A stretch of DNA of 64,000 nt from NCBI RefSeq assembly GCF_030219325.1, contig NZ_CP126625.1, positions 3,460,857 to 3,524,856 on the forward strand, read 5' to 3'. Shown in pieces: positions 18,229 to 27,470 of this stretch. Every line of letters begins with the position of its first letter. Position 1 is the stretch's first letter. A program made the position numbers and the translations under genes. The notes beneath the pieces were generated by a model. That model was not told the origin of the DNA, did not search any database, and worked only from the letters and a program-made list of their open reading frames with translations. This DNA comes from Geothrix sp. (GTDB lineage: Bacteria; Acidobacteriota; Holophagae; Holophagales; Holophagaceae).

Positions 18229-19557
18229 ATGACGCCCTGGAACCCCCACAGCTGGCAGCGCTTCCCGGCCCAACAGCAGCCGGCCTATGACGACCCCTCC
18301 GAGCTGGAGGGGATCCTGGCGCGCCTGCGCCGGATGCCCCCGCTTGTCGTGCCCGAGGAGGTGGACCGGCTCCGCGGCCTGCTGGCCGAAGCCGCCGCCG
18401 GACGCCGCTTCCTGCTCCAGGGCGGGGACTGTGCCGAGCAGTTCAAGGACTGCACGCCAGCGTCCATCGAAGGCAAGCTGCGCGTCCTGCTCCAGATGTC
18501 CGTGGCCCTCACCCATGGGGGACGCAAGCCCGTCGTCCGGGTGGGCCGCATCGCCGGCCAGTTCGCCAAACCTCGCAGCAAGCCCACGGAGATGGTCCGG
18601 GGCCGCGAGCTGCCCAGCTACCGGGGCGACCTCATCAACGGCCTGGAGGCCGAGGAGGCCTCCCGCCGGCCCGACCCGGGACGCATGCTGGAGGCCTACT
18701 TCCACGCCTCCGCCACGCTGAACCACCTCCGGGCCCTCACCGCCGGGGGCTTCGCCGACCTCCACCACCCCGAGCGCTGGGAGCTGCCGGGCGGCACGGG
18801 CGAGGTGCCTGCCTATCGCCGCACCCTCGACCAGGTGCGCGAGTCGCTGGATTTCCTCGAGGCCCTCGGCGGCGTCCAGCGGGACGTGCTCGAGCGCATC
18901 GACTTCTTCACCAGCCACGAGGCCCTGCTGCTGCCCTATGAGGAGGCCCTCACCCGCTGGATCCACGAGGACGGCAGCTACTACAACCTGGGGGCGCACA
19001 CGCTCTGGGTGGGCGAGCGCACCCGCCAGCTGGACGGCGCCCACATCGAGTACCTCCGCGGCATCCGCAACCCCATCGGCGTGAAGGTGGGGCCCAGCGC
19101 CACGCCGGAACACCTGGTGGACCTGCTGGCCCGGCTCGATCCGGACCGGGAACCCGGCCGCATCACCCTGATCTCCCGCTTCGGTGCCTCGAAAATCCAG
19201 GCGGCGCTGCCGCCGCTCCTGGAGGCCGTGCGGGCCACGGATCACCCGGTGCTCTGGAGCTGCGATCCCATGCATGGCAACGGCACGGAAAGCGCTGCGG
19301 GGCTCAAGACCCGGGAGTTCAGCGCCATCCTCTCCGAGCTGCGCCAGGCCTTCGAGATCCACCGCGCCCACGGTTCCCACCTGGGCGGCGTGCACATCGA
19401 GCTCACCGGCGAGGCCGTCACCGAGTGCACCGGCGGCACGGAGGGCCTTTCGGAGGCGGACCTGGCCAAGGCCTACGAGACCGGCTGCGACCCCCGCCTC
19501 AATGGCACACAAAGCCTGGAGATGGCCTTCCTCATCGCCGAGATGATGCGGGGCTGA
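18229..19557 (+). CDS. 3-deoxy-7-phosphoheptulonate (DAHP) synthase, class II
   Basis: A 442-residue class II (plant/Mycobacterium-type) DAHP synthase, the entry step of the shikimate pathway from phosphoenolpyruvate and erythrose 4-phosphate. Motifs are QGGDCAEQFKDCTP (near residue 63), RVGRIAGQFAKPRS (near 103) and CDPMHGNGTES (near 345). The start is the ATG at 18229 (MTPWNPHSWQ), the normal class II N-terminus. The upstream in-frame codons to 18193 are excluded. No other shikimate gene is adjacent. Confidence 0.95.
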   Translation: MTPWNPHSWQRFPAQQQPAYDDPSELEGILARLRRMPPLVVPEEVDRLRGLLAEAAAGRRFLLQGGDCAEQFKDCTPASIEGKLRVLLQMSVALTHGGRKPVVRVGRIAGQFAKPRSKPTEMVRGRELPSYRGDLINGLEAEEASRRPDPGRMLEAYFHASATLNHLRALTAGGFADLHHPERWELPGGTGEVPAYRRTLDQVRESLDFLEALGGVQRDVLERIDFFTSHEALLLPYEEALTRWIHEDGSYYNLGAHTLWVGERTRQLDGAHIEYLRGIRNPIGVKVGPSATPEHLVDLLARLDPDREPGRITLISRFGASKIQAALPPLLEAVRATDHPVLWSCDPMHGNGTESAAGLKTREFSAILSELRQAFEIHRAHGSHLGGVHIELTGEAVTECTGGTEGLSEADLAKAYETGCDPRLNGTQSLEMAFLIAEMMRG

Positions 19558-19584
19558 CCCAGCGCCCCAATCGCTCAGCGGGAT

Positions 19585-20334
19585 CTATTGCACGGTGGGA
19601 TGCACACCCTCTGGCCCCAACCGCAGCGCCAGCTGATCGAACCCGGCGCTGAGGTGCACCTCTGCCCCCCCCATGAGTTCGGAGAAGGGCTTCAGCTTCG
19701 GCGGCGGGAGCAGCATCACTTCGCCCGCCCGCAGCAGCGGGAGCTCCAGCCCCTCCCATGCCTTCAGGGGCGCGCTGCGACGGGCAGCGCCCACCTTCAG
19801 CTCCAGCTGTCCTGTGGGCCATTCATCCGTCAGCCAGGCGCCGAGAATGGCGCTCCCGGCCTCCTCCAGCGCGAGGCAGTAGCCGGCCATGCCGCCCCCG
19901 GCCAGACCCACGGCCGCCAAGCCGGGCTGGGGCGGGGCCGACAGCTCCGCTCCGGGCCCCCGCACGACCAGCCGATCCAACCAGAGTCCATCCAGGCGCC
20001 GCAGGGCCGTCGGCCGGGCCAGGCAGGGCAGCAGCTCCACGGCTTCCAGCGGCGGCGCCAGGGTGGCCGGCAGGGTGCCCCGCCGATCCCATTTTTCCGC
20101 ATAGGCCAAGGTCTGGCGGGCACGGGCCAGGGCCCTGGGGCCTCCTTCCAGCACACGGCGCAGGCTGGCGGGCACCAGCGCCTCGGCCAGGCGCTCGGGT
20201 TCCCCCTCGCCAAGCTTGCGCAGGCGCACCACCTCGATGCGGTTCAGATCCGCCAGCCGGCCGGAGGCGAGGCGCGCCACCAGGGCCCGCCGTTCGGCCG
20301 GGCCCTCGGCCCAGGCAGCGCTTCCCAGCAACAT
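19585..20334 (-). CDS. Hypothetical protein, unrecognised
   Basis: A 249-residue product of unknown family. The N-terminus MLLGSAAWAEGPAERRAL is too short for a normal signal peptide. The rest is leucine/alanine-rich and probably alpha/beta, with a glycine-rich VGLAGGGMAGYCLAL near residue 135 and proline-rich MLLPPPKLKPFSEL near 205. The ATG overlaps the stop of the upstream thioesterase gene by one base (TGATG), so the two are co-transcribed and probably co-translated. No catalytic motif is evident. Confidence 0.6.
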   Translation of the reverse strand: MLLGSAAWAEGPAERRALVARLASGRLADLNRIEVVRLRKLGEGEPERLAEALVPASLRRVLEGGPRALARARQTLAYAEKWDRRGTLPATLAPPLEAVELLPCLARPTALRRLDGLWLDRLVVRGPGAELSAPPQPGLAAVGLAGGGMAGYCLALEEAGSAILGAWLTDEWPTGQLELKVGAARRSAPLKAWEGLELPLLRAGEVMLLPPPKLKPFSELMGGAEVHLSAGFDQLALRLGPEGVHPTVQ

Positions 20335-20729
20335 CACGCCTGGGCCTCCAGCCAGTCCCGCGTGGCGGGGGCCAGGGGCTTGGGCCGGTTGGTGGTGAAG
20401 TCGAGCATGACCTGGACGGTCTTGCCTTCGGCGAAGAGGTCGCCGCCGAGCCCCTTGGTGATCCGGTAGCTCAGCTCGAAGGAACTGTTTCCCGCCTTGG
20501 TGCAGTGCAGTTCCACCCGCACATCGTCGCCCAGCAGGATCGGCATGCGGTAGTCCACCTCGACGCGGGCGATGAGGAAGCCCTCCTCCTGGAACTTCCG
20601 GCCGCCCAGGAAGCTGCGCCACCACTGGAAGCGCGCCTGCTCCATGTAGCTGACCACCACGGCATTGTTCACATGCCCCATGGCGTCCAGATCGCTGAAC
20701 CGCACCTCGATGGGATGGGAAAAGGGCAT
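20334..20729 (-). CDS. Acyl-CoA thioesterase, 4-hydroxybenzoyl-CoA thioesterase/YbgC-like hotdog fold
   Basis: A 131-residue hotdog protein starting MPFSHPIEVRFSDLDAMGHV. The RFSDLDAMGHVNNAVVVSYME segment (residues 10-30) matches the active-site motif of the 4HBT family, with the aspartate near residue 15. It would hydrolyse an acyl-CoA; the substrate is unknown. It is divergent from the DCC-type gene (42 bp apart) and coupled to the unknown gene after it. Confidence 0.85.
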   Translation of the reverse strand: MPFSHPIEVRFSDLDAMGHVNNAVVVSYMEQARFQWWRSFLGGRKFQEEGFLIARVEVDYRMPILLGDDVRVELHCTKAGNSSFELSYRITKGLGGDLFAEGKTVQVMLDFTTNRPKPLAPATRDWLEAQA

Positions 20730-20771
20730 GGGGCCTCCGGAGCTTCAACCTTACCGCCAACCCATGACATC

Positions 20772-21149
20772 ATGCGGCCGATGCCCGCCCCCCTCCTTCT
20801 CGCCTACGACCCCGCCTGCACCCTCTGCTGCCGCATGGCCCTCTGGCTGGCCCGACGGGACCGCCAGGGTCTCCTGCTCATCCTCCCGGTGCGGGACCCC
20901 GAGCTGCTGGTCCTGGCGCCGGAGCTGGGCGGCCGCCCCGTCGAGAAGGAGATCCACGGCCTGGACCTGGGCACGCGGGAGGTCCGGGCCGGGGCCGAGT
21001 TGCTGCGACCTATCGCCCAACGCCTGCCGGGTTGGCGGTGGGTCGCCCCGGTCCTGGCCATCCCGGGGTTTCCCAGGCTGCTCAACCGCTTCTACCTCCA
21101 CTGGGCCGCCTGGCGCTTCCGGCGCACCGGCCGCCAGCCCTTCGCGTAG
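20772..21149 (+). CDS. DCC-type (DUF393/YuxK-like) thiol-disulfide family protein
   Basis: A 125-residue protein with YDPACTLCCRMALWL near residues 13-27. This carries the DxxCxxC motif that gives the DCC family its name and suggests a thioredoxin-like redox fold. The middle and C-terminus (RPIAQRLPGWRWVAPV and the final FYLHWAAWRFR) fit the family. The exact start is uncertain: ATG 20772 or ATG 20781, neither with a good ribosome-binding site. A CPBP protease gene follows 9 bp later. Confidence 0.75.
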   Translation: MRPMPAPLLLAYDPACTLCCRMALWLARRDRQGLLLILPVRDPELLVLAPELGGRPVEKEIHGLDLGTREVRAGAELLRPIAQRLPGWRWVAPVLAIPGFPRLLNRFYLHWAAWRFRRTGRQPFA

Positions 21150-21158
21150 CCTGGAGGC

Positions 21159-22496
21159 ATGGCCTCAGAATCCCCTGCCTCCTGGCACCCCCATCGCAGC
21201 TGGGCCGATCCCCTGATCGCCCTGCTGGCCCTGCTGGCCCTGCTGGCGGCTGGGTTCACCCTCCGCGTCCGGCAGCAGGGGGCCAGGCGACCCGCCGAGC
21301 GGGCCGGACTCCAGGGGCGCTTGCTGGAAGTGGCGCTGGCCGGCCCCAGGGCCTTCACGGGACGCCCCGTGGCGGCGAAGGAGTGGACCAAGGCCGAAAG
21401 ACAGCTGAAGGAACCCTGGGACCGTGCCCTCCTGGCCGTCCTCAAGGCAGAGCTGGGCGACCCGGCGGCCCCGGCCCTGGATGACCCCGGTGCGGCACGG
21501 GTGGGACCGGCTTGGGAACGATTCCGGCGCGCCTATCTCGCCGCCTATGCCGGAGCCCCTCTGCCCACCGCCGGAGACCGCCTCGACGTCCACCGCCGCC
21601 TCGGGGACGGCTATGCGGCCGACCTGCTCGAGGCCCGTCTCCTGGATCGTGAAGGCGGAGGGGAGACCCTCCGGGCCAGGGCACGGGCGGCCCTGCTGAC
21701 CCGGCTGGCCGGGCTGGGCCTCCTTGGCCTGGGAGTCCTGGCCCTTGCGGCGGCCGGGCTCGCGGTCGGCATCTACCTGCTGGTGACCCGGCACAAGGAA
21801 CCGGCCCTTCCGCTGCCCGCCTGGTCGCTCTCAGGCCGTGCCTGCGCCCTGGTCCTGCTCGGCTGGTTCCTGACCTTCTTCCTCTCCGGAAACCTGGTGG
21901 GACTCCTGCTCCATCCCTGGCCAAGCCTGCGGTGGCTGGCCCTGCCCCTGGGCTACCTCTTCCATGCCGCCTTCGGGGTCCTGTTCCTCTGCTCCGCGGA
22001 AGGTCTCTCCTTCGGCGAGCTGTGGCAGCGCGTCGCCCCGGGGAGGGCAGGGCGGGATCTCGCCTGGGGCGGCGCCTTCCTGGCCCTGGCGGTTCTGCTG
22101 GTCATCCTCGTCGCCCTCGTCTCGAACCTGATCCTGCGGCCGGAGCAGAGTCCCCAGCGGGACCTCCAGGAGCTGCTGCGCAGCCTGTCGGGCTGGGGTC
22201 CGGGCCTGGCGCTGTTCCTGACGGTCGCTGGCCTGGCACCCTTCTTCGAGGAGCTGCTCTTCCGGGGTTTCCTGATGCCCGTGCTGGCCCGGAAGCAACG
22301 GATGGCGGTGGCCCTCGTCCTCTCCGCCCTGCTCTTCGCGGCCATCCATCTGCAGCCCGCGGGTCTGCCGGTCCTCGGCACCCTGGGCCTGGTGATGGGC
22401 CTGGCCCTGCGGCATACCGGCAGCCTGCGGACTCCGATCCTGGTCCACGCCTGCTGGAACGGGAGCCTGTTCCTCCTGATGCGGGCCTTTGCCTAG
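21159..22496 (+). CDS. CPBP-family intramembrane metalloprotease
   Basis: A 445-residue multi-pass membrane protein. One TM helix near residues 20-36 is followed by a soluble region to about 180, then several TM helices. The C-terminal domain carries the CPBP (CAAX protease/Abi) motifs FFEELLFRGF (glutamates near 363-364), FAAIH (near 393) and HACWNGSLF (near 430). The family includes prenyl-protein proteases and immunity or membrane-processing proteins. The substrate is unknown. It converges on the kinase gene with a 17-bp gap. Confidence 0.85.
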   Translation: MASESPASWHPHRSWADPLIALLALLALLAAGFTLRVRQQGARRPAERAGLQGRLLEVALAGPRAFTGRPVAAKEWTKAERQLKEPWDRALLAVLKAELGDPAAPALDDPGAARVGPAWERFRRAYLAAYAGAPLPTAGDRLDVHRRLGDGYAADLLEARLLDREGGGETLRARARAALLTRLAGLGLLGLGVLALAAAGLAVGIYLLVTRHKEPALPLPAWSLSGRACALVLLGWFLTFFLSGNLVGLLLHPWPSLRWLALPLGYLFHAAFGVLFLCSAEGLSFGELWQRVAPGRAGRDLAWGGAFLALAVLLVILVALVSNLILRPEQSPQRDLQELLRSLSGWGPGLALFLTVAGLAPFFEELLFRGFLMPVLARKQRMAVALVLSALLFAAIHLQPAGLPVLGTLGLVMGLALRHTGSLRTPILVHACWNGSLFLLMRAFA

Positions 22497-22513
22497 GCCT
22501 GTCGCCGGAGCGG

Positions 22514-23746
22514 CTAGGTCGTCAGGTGGACCCGTGAGAGAACCGGCGCGAGCCACCAGAACAGCTGGAGCAGCACGAAGACGAAGACCACCCACTTGAG
22601 GATGGTCACCCAGTCGGTCTCATCGGGCCCGGGTTCGGTCGAGGCCTTCCGGGAGGCCAGGAACGTCTCCACCGGATCCTCCGCCAGGGTGATCTTCACG
22701 GGCTGGCTCTGGCGCAGGCGGGCCTCCGTGGCCTGGGGGCCGCTGTCCTCCCCATTTGCCTGGGTGAGTCCGGCCGGAAGGCGGAACCGCGCCGTGGACA
22801 CGCTGCTGCCGTCGTCATCCTGGCCCAGGGCCGCGAAGAGGCGGGCCCGCATGCTGGCCGGCCCGGGCAGGGCGTCGATGAGCTCCTCCATGAACTCCGG
22901 CAGGGTGGTGTAGCGGTCGTCCGGATCCACGGACAGGGCCCGCTGGAACACGGCGCCCAGACGGGGTGGCAGGTCGGCCGGGATGGCGATGGGCTCCTGC
23001 AGGATGTGGATGATGATCTCCGTGAGCCCGCCCCCCGGGTGGGGCAGCTGGCCCGTGAGCAGTTCGAAGGCCGTCGCCGCGAAGCTGTAGCGGTCCGAGG
23101 ACGGGGTCCCCTCACCGCCCTTCAGCACCTCAGGCGGAGCATAGGCCGGTGAACCCAGGAAGTCCCCGGTGACCGTCAGGCGCAGCGCGAGGGTCTGGGC
23201 ATAGCCGTCCTGGACGCCCTCATCCAGCATCGGCGCATCCAGGGGATGCTGGGGATTCACGCTCATGTGCCCCATGCTGCGGGCGATGCCGAAGTCCATG
23301 AGCTTGGCCCGGCCCTCCTCACTCAGGAGGATGTTGTCGGGCTTCACGTCGCGGTGGACGATGGCGCGCCGGTGGGCGGCCCTCAGGGCCCGCATGGCCT
23401 GGATCAACACCTTCGCGGAGGTCTCCTGATCGAGGTTCTTCTCCTTGATGTGCTTGCCGAGGCTCTTCCCCTCCACGTACTCCATGGCCAGGAAAGGCCC
23501 CAGGTCCTCTTCCACGCCCACGTCGAAGATGGTCACCAGGTTCGGATGGTTCAGCTGGGCGCTGATCTCGGCTTCCCGCCGGAAGCGCAGCATGGCCTGG
23601 TGCCGGGCGCTGCCGGCCACCCGGATGACCTTGATGGCCACCCGCCGCTTGAGGAGGGGATCCTCCGCCAGGTAGACGGTCCCCATGCCGCCCTGTCCGA
23701 TGGGCCGCAGGACCTGGTACCTGCCGATGGTTTTCGGGTCTGCCAT
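22514..23746 (-). CDS. Serine/threonine protein kinase (PknB-type) with C-terminal membrane anchor
   Basis: A 410-residue Hanks-type kinase. It shows IGQGGMGTVYLAED (glycine loop, near 16-29), VAIKVIR (catalytic lysine near 38), HRDVKPDNILL (catalytic loop near 128) and MDFGIARS (Mg-binding DFG near 147). The kinase domain ends near 275. A linker with no extra sensor domain follows, then one TM helix near 385-402. It phosphorylates proteins on Ser/Thr at the membrane; the targets are unknown. No phosphatase gene is adjacent. Confidence 0.92.
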   Translation of the reverse strand: MADPKTIGRYQVLRPIGQGGMGTVYLAEDPLLKRRVAIKVIRVAGSARHQAMLRFRREAEISAQLNHPNLVTIFDVGVEEDLGPFLAMEYVEGKSLGKHIKEKNLDQETSAKVLIQAMRALRAAHRRAIVHRDVKPDNILLSEEGRAKLMDFGIARSMGHMSVNPQHPLDAPMLDEGVQDGYAQTLALRLTVTGDFLGSPAYAPPEVLKGGEGTPSSDRYSFAATAFELLTGQLPHPGGGLTEIIIHILQEPIAIPADLPPRLGAVFQRALSVDPDDRYTTLPEFMEELIDALPGPASMRARLFAALGQDDDGSSVSTARFRLPAGLTQANGEDSGPQATEARLRQSQPVKITLAEDPVETFLASRKASTEPGPDETDWVTILKWVVFVFVLLQLFWWLAPVLSRVHLTT

Positions 23747-23821
23747 GGAAAGGAAATTCTAACCAGGAGACCCCCTCCCCAAGTCGAGATAGAATGGAGG
23801 ATTCGACATTCTGGAGTGCCC

Positions 23822-24397
23822 ATGGCCGCCCTGCTCGAAGCCATCGAGATCAAACGCAAGATGTTCTTCGAACTCGAAGAGACGCCCTTCCACTGCCTGG
23901 ACGTGGAGATCTCCACGCCCACGGCCCGCGGCGGCCAGACCCTGGTGCGCATCAAGATGCGGAACCTGCTCACCCGGGCCGTGTTCGACAAGACCTTCAA
24001 GGCCGGCGACAAGTTCAAGGAGCCCGACCTGGTCCTCACGCCCGCCAGCTACCTCTACAGCGACGGCGAAGGCTCCCACTTCATGGATCAGGAGACCTAC
24101 GAGACCCACACCCTGGGTGAAACCCTCATGGGCGACGCCCTCGACTACCTCACAGAGGGCCTCATCGTCCAGATCCAGAAGTACAACGGCAATCCCATCG
24201 GCCTCCAGATGCCCACCACGGTGGAACTGGCCGTCACCTACACCGAGCCCGGCGCCCGCGGGGACACGGCCAGCGGCAACGTCACCAAGCCCGCCAAGCT
24301 GGAGACCGGCATCGAGATCAAGGTGCCCCTCTTCATCAAGGAGGGCGAGAAGGTGAAGGTGAGCACCGAGACCGGCGAATTCGGCGGTCGCGCCTGA
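23822..24397 (+). CDS. efpL: Elongation factor P-like protein, EfpL (YeiP) type
   Basis: A 191-residue three-domain EF-P homologue. Such proteins relieve ribosome stalling at proline-rich and related sequences. In the domain I loop, where classical EF-P has PGKG with a modified lysine, this protein has STPTARGGQT (residues 31-40) with arginine near 36. That matches the PTARG loop of the YeiP/EfpL subgroup rather than canonical EF-P. The C-terminal domain has TGIEIKVPLFIKEGEKVKV. No lysine-modification gene (epmA, epmB) is nearby. The subgroup call rests on that loop. Confidence 0.88.
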   Translation: MAALLEAIEIKRKMFFELEETPFHCLDVEISTPTARGGQTLVRIKMRNLLTRAVFDKTFKAGDKFKEPDLVLTPASYLYSDGEGSHFMDQETYETHTLGETLMGDALDYLTEGLIVQIQKYNGNPIGLQMPTTVELAVTYTEPGARGDTASGNVTKPAKLETGIEIKVPLFIKEGEKVKVSTETGEFGGRA

Positions 24398-24494
24398 TGC
24401 TTGGCGAAGGGGACCGCCTGCTCCCGGTGGTCGCGCTGCGTCCCCCTCGCACTCCCCGCGCGCTGCTCGGGCAAAGCCCGACCAGAGCCGCCGC

Positions 24495-25634
24495 ATGACC
24501 CGCAAGTTCCGCCTCGGCCAAAGCCGGGAGGCCCAGGACATGGACCACCGGGAGGCCTATTCCCGGGAGCGGGGCGGGGAGAGCAAGCGACGGCAGCAGC
24601 ATGCCGAGCGATTGGAGACCGGCATCGAGGCCCACGATGCCGAGGCCCTGCTCCGGCTGCCCGATCCAGCTCCCTGGATGCACCTGCCCGAGGCCATCCT
24701 GATCCAGCGGCACAGCCAGTGGGTCGATCTGGAGTTGGAGGACCGCACCGTGATGCGGGCGACGCTGGGCGGAAAGCTCAAGGGCGTGCGCCTGGTCTGC
24801 GGCGACCGGGTGCGCTACTCCGCGGTGCCCGTCGAACCGGAGGATCCGAAGCTGCCGGCCCATGTCCCCACCCGCGGCGACGGGGGTTCCCCCGAGGCGC
24901 AGGTGGTGGCCGTGATGCCCCGGAAAACCCTGCTCAGGCGCGGCGGCATCGATGACCGCGAGCCCTGGCAGCTCATCTGCGCCAATGCCGACGAGCTGTG
25001 GATCTGTGCCGCGGTGGTGGATCCGCCTCTGCGACCAGGCCTCCTGGAGCGGGCCCAGTTGCTCGCGCTCGATGCCGGGCTCACCTTCCGCGTCATCGTC
25101 ACCAAGCGGGACCGGGCATCCAAGAAGGACACCCTGCCCGAGCTGGATCCCCTGCGCGAGCAGGGCGTGGCCATCCACGAGACCTCCGCCCTCAACGGCG
25201 AAGGCGTCGGGACCCTCCACGGGCTGCTGCCGGGAAAGGTGGTGGTCCTGCTCGGCCACAGCGGCGTCGGCAAGAGCACCCTGGTGAACGCCCTCCATCC
25301 CGTGGCCGCCCTGAAGACCGGGGGCCTCACCAAGTTCGGCACGGGCAAGCAGACCACCACCGCCTCGCGCTGGCTGGCCCTGGCAGCGGGGGGGACCCTG
25401 GTGGATACTCCCGGGATCCGCACCCTCAGCGTGCGCGGGCTCGACCGCTCGCTGCTGGCGCGGGTCTTCCCCGAGTTCCCGACCGAGGTCCTCGAGGGTC
25501 CCATGGCCTTCGATGCGGAGGACGAGGGGACCCTCGATCGCCTAGAGCTGGACTACCCGGAGCGCCTTCAGAGCCTCCAGCGGCTCTGGCAGGAGATGGA
25601 GGACCGCAACCCGAACCAGAATGTGTGGCGGTAG
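24495..25634 (+). CDS. rsgA: Ribosome small subunit-dependent GTPase A
   Basis: A 379-residue circularly permuted GTPase that helps 30S maturation. An N-terminal OB domain is followed by VTKRD (G4, near 201), GHSGVGKSTLVN (G1, near 254) and DTPGIR (G3, near 303). An unusual N-terminal charged stretch of about 60 residues precedes the OB domain. The C-terminal zinc knuckle of typical RsgA (Cys-Cys-His-Cys) is absent. At that place the sequence is FPEFPTEVLEGPMAF, with no cysteine or histidine. Confidence 0.9.
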   Translation: MTRKFRLGQSREAQDMDHREAYSRERGGESKRRQQHAERLETGIEAHDAEALLRLPDPAPWMHLPEAILIQRHSQWVDLELEDRTVMRATLGGKLKGVRLVCGDRVRYSAVPVEPEDPKLPAHVPTRGDGGSPEAQVVAVMPRKTLLRRGGIDDREPWQLICANADELWICAAVVDPPLRPGLLERAQLLALDAGLTFRVIVTKRDRASKKDTLPELDPLREQGVAIHETSALNGEGVGTLHGLLPGKVVVLLGHSGVGKSTLVNALHPVAALKTGGLTKFGTGKQTTTASRWLALAAGGTLVDTPGIRTLSVRGLDRSLLARVFPEFPTEVLEGPMAFDAEDEGTLDRLELDYPERLQSLQRLWQEMEDRNPNQNVWR

Positions 25635-25749
25635 CGGAATCCAGTCCAGGCGCGGGAAGCGGGGATTGCAGCTGTGACATTCATTACGAGTGTAGGGATT
25701 TCGGAAGGTAAGGATTGCCTGCCTGAATAATCCGCGAAACACTCGATTC

Positions 25750-27459
25750 ATGCACAACCGCACGGGCGCCAGAGCCTCCTTCGCCGCCCTGTGGGAGGCA
25801 CACCCCGCCATCCTCTCCGGCCTGTGGGCGCTCCTGGCCGCCAATGCCCTGCTGCCCCTGGCCTACCGGATCCACCCCCTCGCCAGAACCCTCGATTTCC
25901 TGTCCGTGTTCATCCTGGCCTTCGGGGCCGCAGGACTCGCCTGGCGGCGTTCGCGCCGCGAAGGTCCGGCCGCCTTTGGTCTGCTCGGACTGGGGGCCGC
26001 CCTGGGTGGGCTTCGCTACGCCCCGACCCTGCTTCACCTGCCCCATGCACCGCTCCTGGGTCCGGCCATTTCGATCCTGTCCCTGGTGGCCCTCGGGGGA
26101 GGCTTCCTCCTCTGGCCCCAGCAGGCGCGGATGCCCAGGGACCGGATCCGGACCTTTCTCGATGGCATCGCCATCGCGACTTCGCTCTTCACCCTGGCCT
26201 GGATGGCCACCGGCTCCATGGCCTCCGTGGGGCGCCTGTCCCGGGGCATGGTGCTGCTCTACATGATCCAGATCGGGGCCTGCCTGGCCGTGTTGACCCT
26301 CTGGCTGCTCCAGGAGACCCGCCTGGCCCTGCCCGAGCAGGCCCAGGCCAAGCGCTTCGTCCGGTGGTCCCTGGTGGTCCTCCTCGCCTACAGCTCCATC
26401 GTGGTGCTGCTCCGGATCACCGGACACTACATCCAGAACTACCTCGGCGACGCCGCCGAAGTCCTCCACCAGACGGCCAATGCCCTGCTCGTCCTCGCGG
26501 CCCTGAGTCCCGCCACCACCCCAGCCTCTCTGCCCCAGCGGGAGAAGCCGTCCGTGCTCCGGGCCCTCATCCCCACCATGGTGTCGCTGGCCGTCCTGGC
26601 CCTGGCCGCCATCCAGATCTTCCGACCCCAGGGTGAGGCCCCCCGGGCCCTGCTGGCACTCGGATCGATCCTGATGGCCGTCCTGGTGCTGAGACACGGG
26701 CTGCTGATCCTGGACCTGGAACGGCTGTCCCAGGGCCTTGAGGACCGCGTGGAGGTGCGCACCCGCGAGCTCGAGGCCCACCATCGCGAAGCCTTGAACA
26801 GCCTGCGGGTCCGGATGATGGCGGGGCTGGCGGCCGGTCTCGCCCACGACCTCAACAACATCCTCGGGATCCTCCGGATGCGGCTGGAGCTCCTGCGGGA
26901 ATCCTGCAGCCCCACCCAGCTCCAGACGGTGGAGATCCTGGAGGATGCCTCGGAACGGGCCATCAGCATGACCCGGCGGATCCTGGAGAGCGGGCGCTTC
27001 CAGGACCTGGCTCCGGTCCGCGTCTCCCTGCCGCAGTGGCTCGCCGAACAGGAGGGCCTGTGGAGGGCGCTCCTCCGTCCCGGCCAGCGCCTGGAGATCC
27101 ACGCCGGGGAAGGGCTCTGGGTGGTGGCGGATCCGCAATCGCTGGACCAGATCCTCCAGAACCTGGTCTCGAACGCCCGCGATGCCATGGGACCCGGTGG
27201 CATCCTCCGGATCAGCGCGGGCCCCCGATCCGGCGCCGTCCGCCTCGACGTGCGGGATGACGGACCCGGCATCCCGCCGGGTCAGCTCGATCAGCTCTTC
27301 GAACCCTTCTACACGACCAAGCCCTCCGGGACGGGGCTGGGTCTGGCCACCGTCCGTAACCTCGTGCTCCAGAACCGGGGGGCCATCCAGGTCGAGAGCG
27401 CCCCCGGCCAGGGCACGGTCTTCTCCATCGATCTGCCGGTCCCCGCCGAAGCCCCCTGA
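25750..27459 (+). CDS. Polytopic membrane sensor histidine kinase (orphan)
   Basis: A 569-residue kinase. The N-terminal half (to about 320) contains about eight hydrophobic helices with short loops, so the sensor is in the membrane. A short coiled coil follows (EDRVEVRTRELEAHHREAL). The HisKA box GLAHDLNNILGIL has its histidine near 365. The HATPase domain has NLVSNARDAM (near 471), DDGPGIPP and GTGLGLATVRNLV. No response regulator gene is adjacent, so the partner is elsewhere. It begins 115 bp after rsgA and is closely followed by the acyltransferase gene. Confidence 0.9.
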   Translation: MHNRTGARASFAALWEAHPAILSGLWALLAANALLPLAYRIHPLARTLDFLSVFILAFGAAGLAWRRSRREGPAAFGLLGLGAALGGLRYAPTLLHLPHAPLLGPAISILSLVALGGGFLLWPQQARMPRDRIRTFLDGIAIATSLFTLAWMATGSMASVGRLSRGMVLLYMIQIGACLAVLTLWLLQETRLALPEQAQAKRFVRWSLVVLLAYSSIVVLLRITGHYIQNYLGDAAEVLHQTANALLVLAALSPATTPASLPQREKPSVLRALIPTMVSLAVLALAAIQIFRPQGEAPRALLALGSILMAVLVLRHGLLILDLERLSQGLEDRVEVRTRELEAHHREALNSLRVRMMAGLAAGLAHDLNNILGILRMRLELLRESCSPTQLQTVEILEDASERAISMTRRILESGRFQDLAPVRVSLPQWLAEQEGLWRALLRPGQRLEIHAGEGLWVVADPQSLDQILQNLVSNARDAMGPGGILRISAGPRSGAVRLDVRDDGPGIPPGQLDQLFEPFYTTKPSGTGLGLATVRNLVLQNRGAIQVESAPGQGTVFSIDLPVPAEAP

Positions 27460-27470
27460 TAGCCTGGGGC

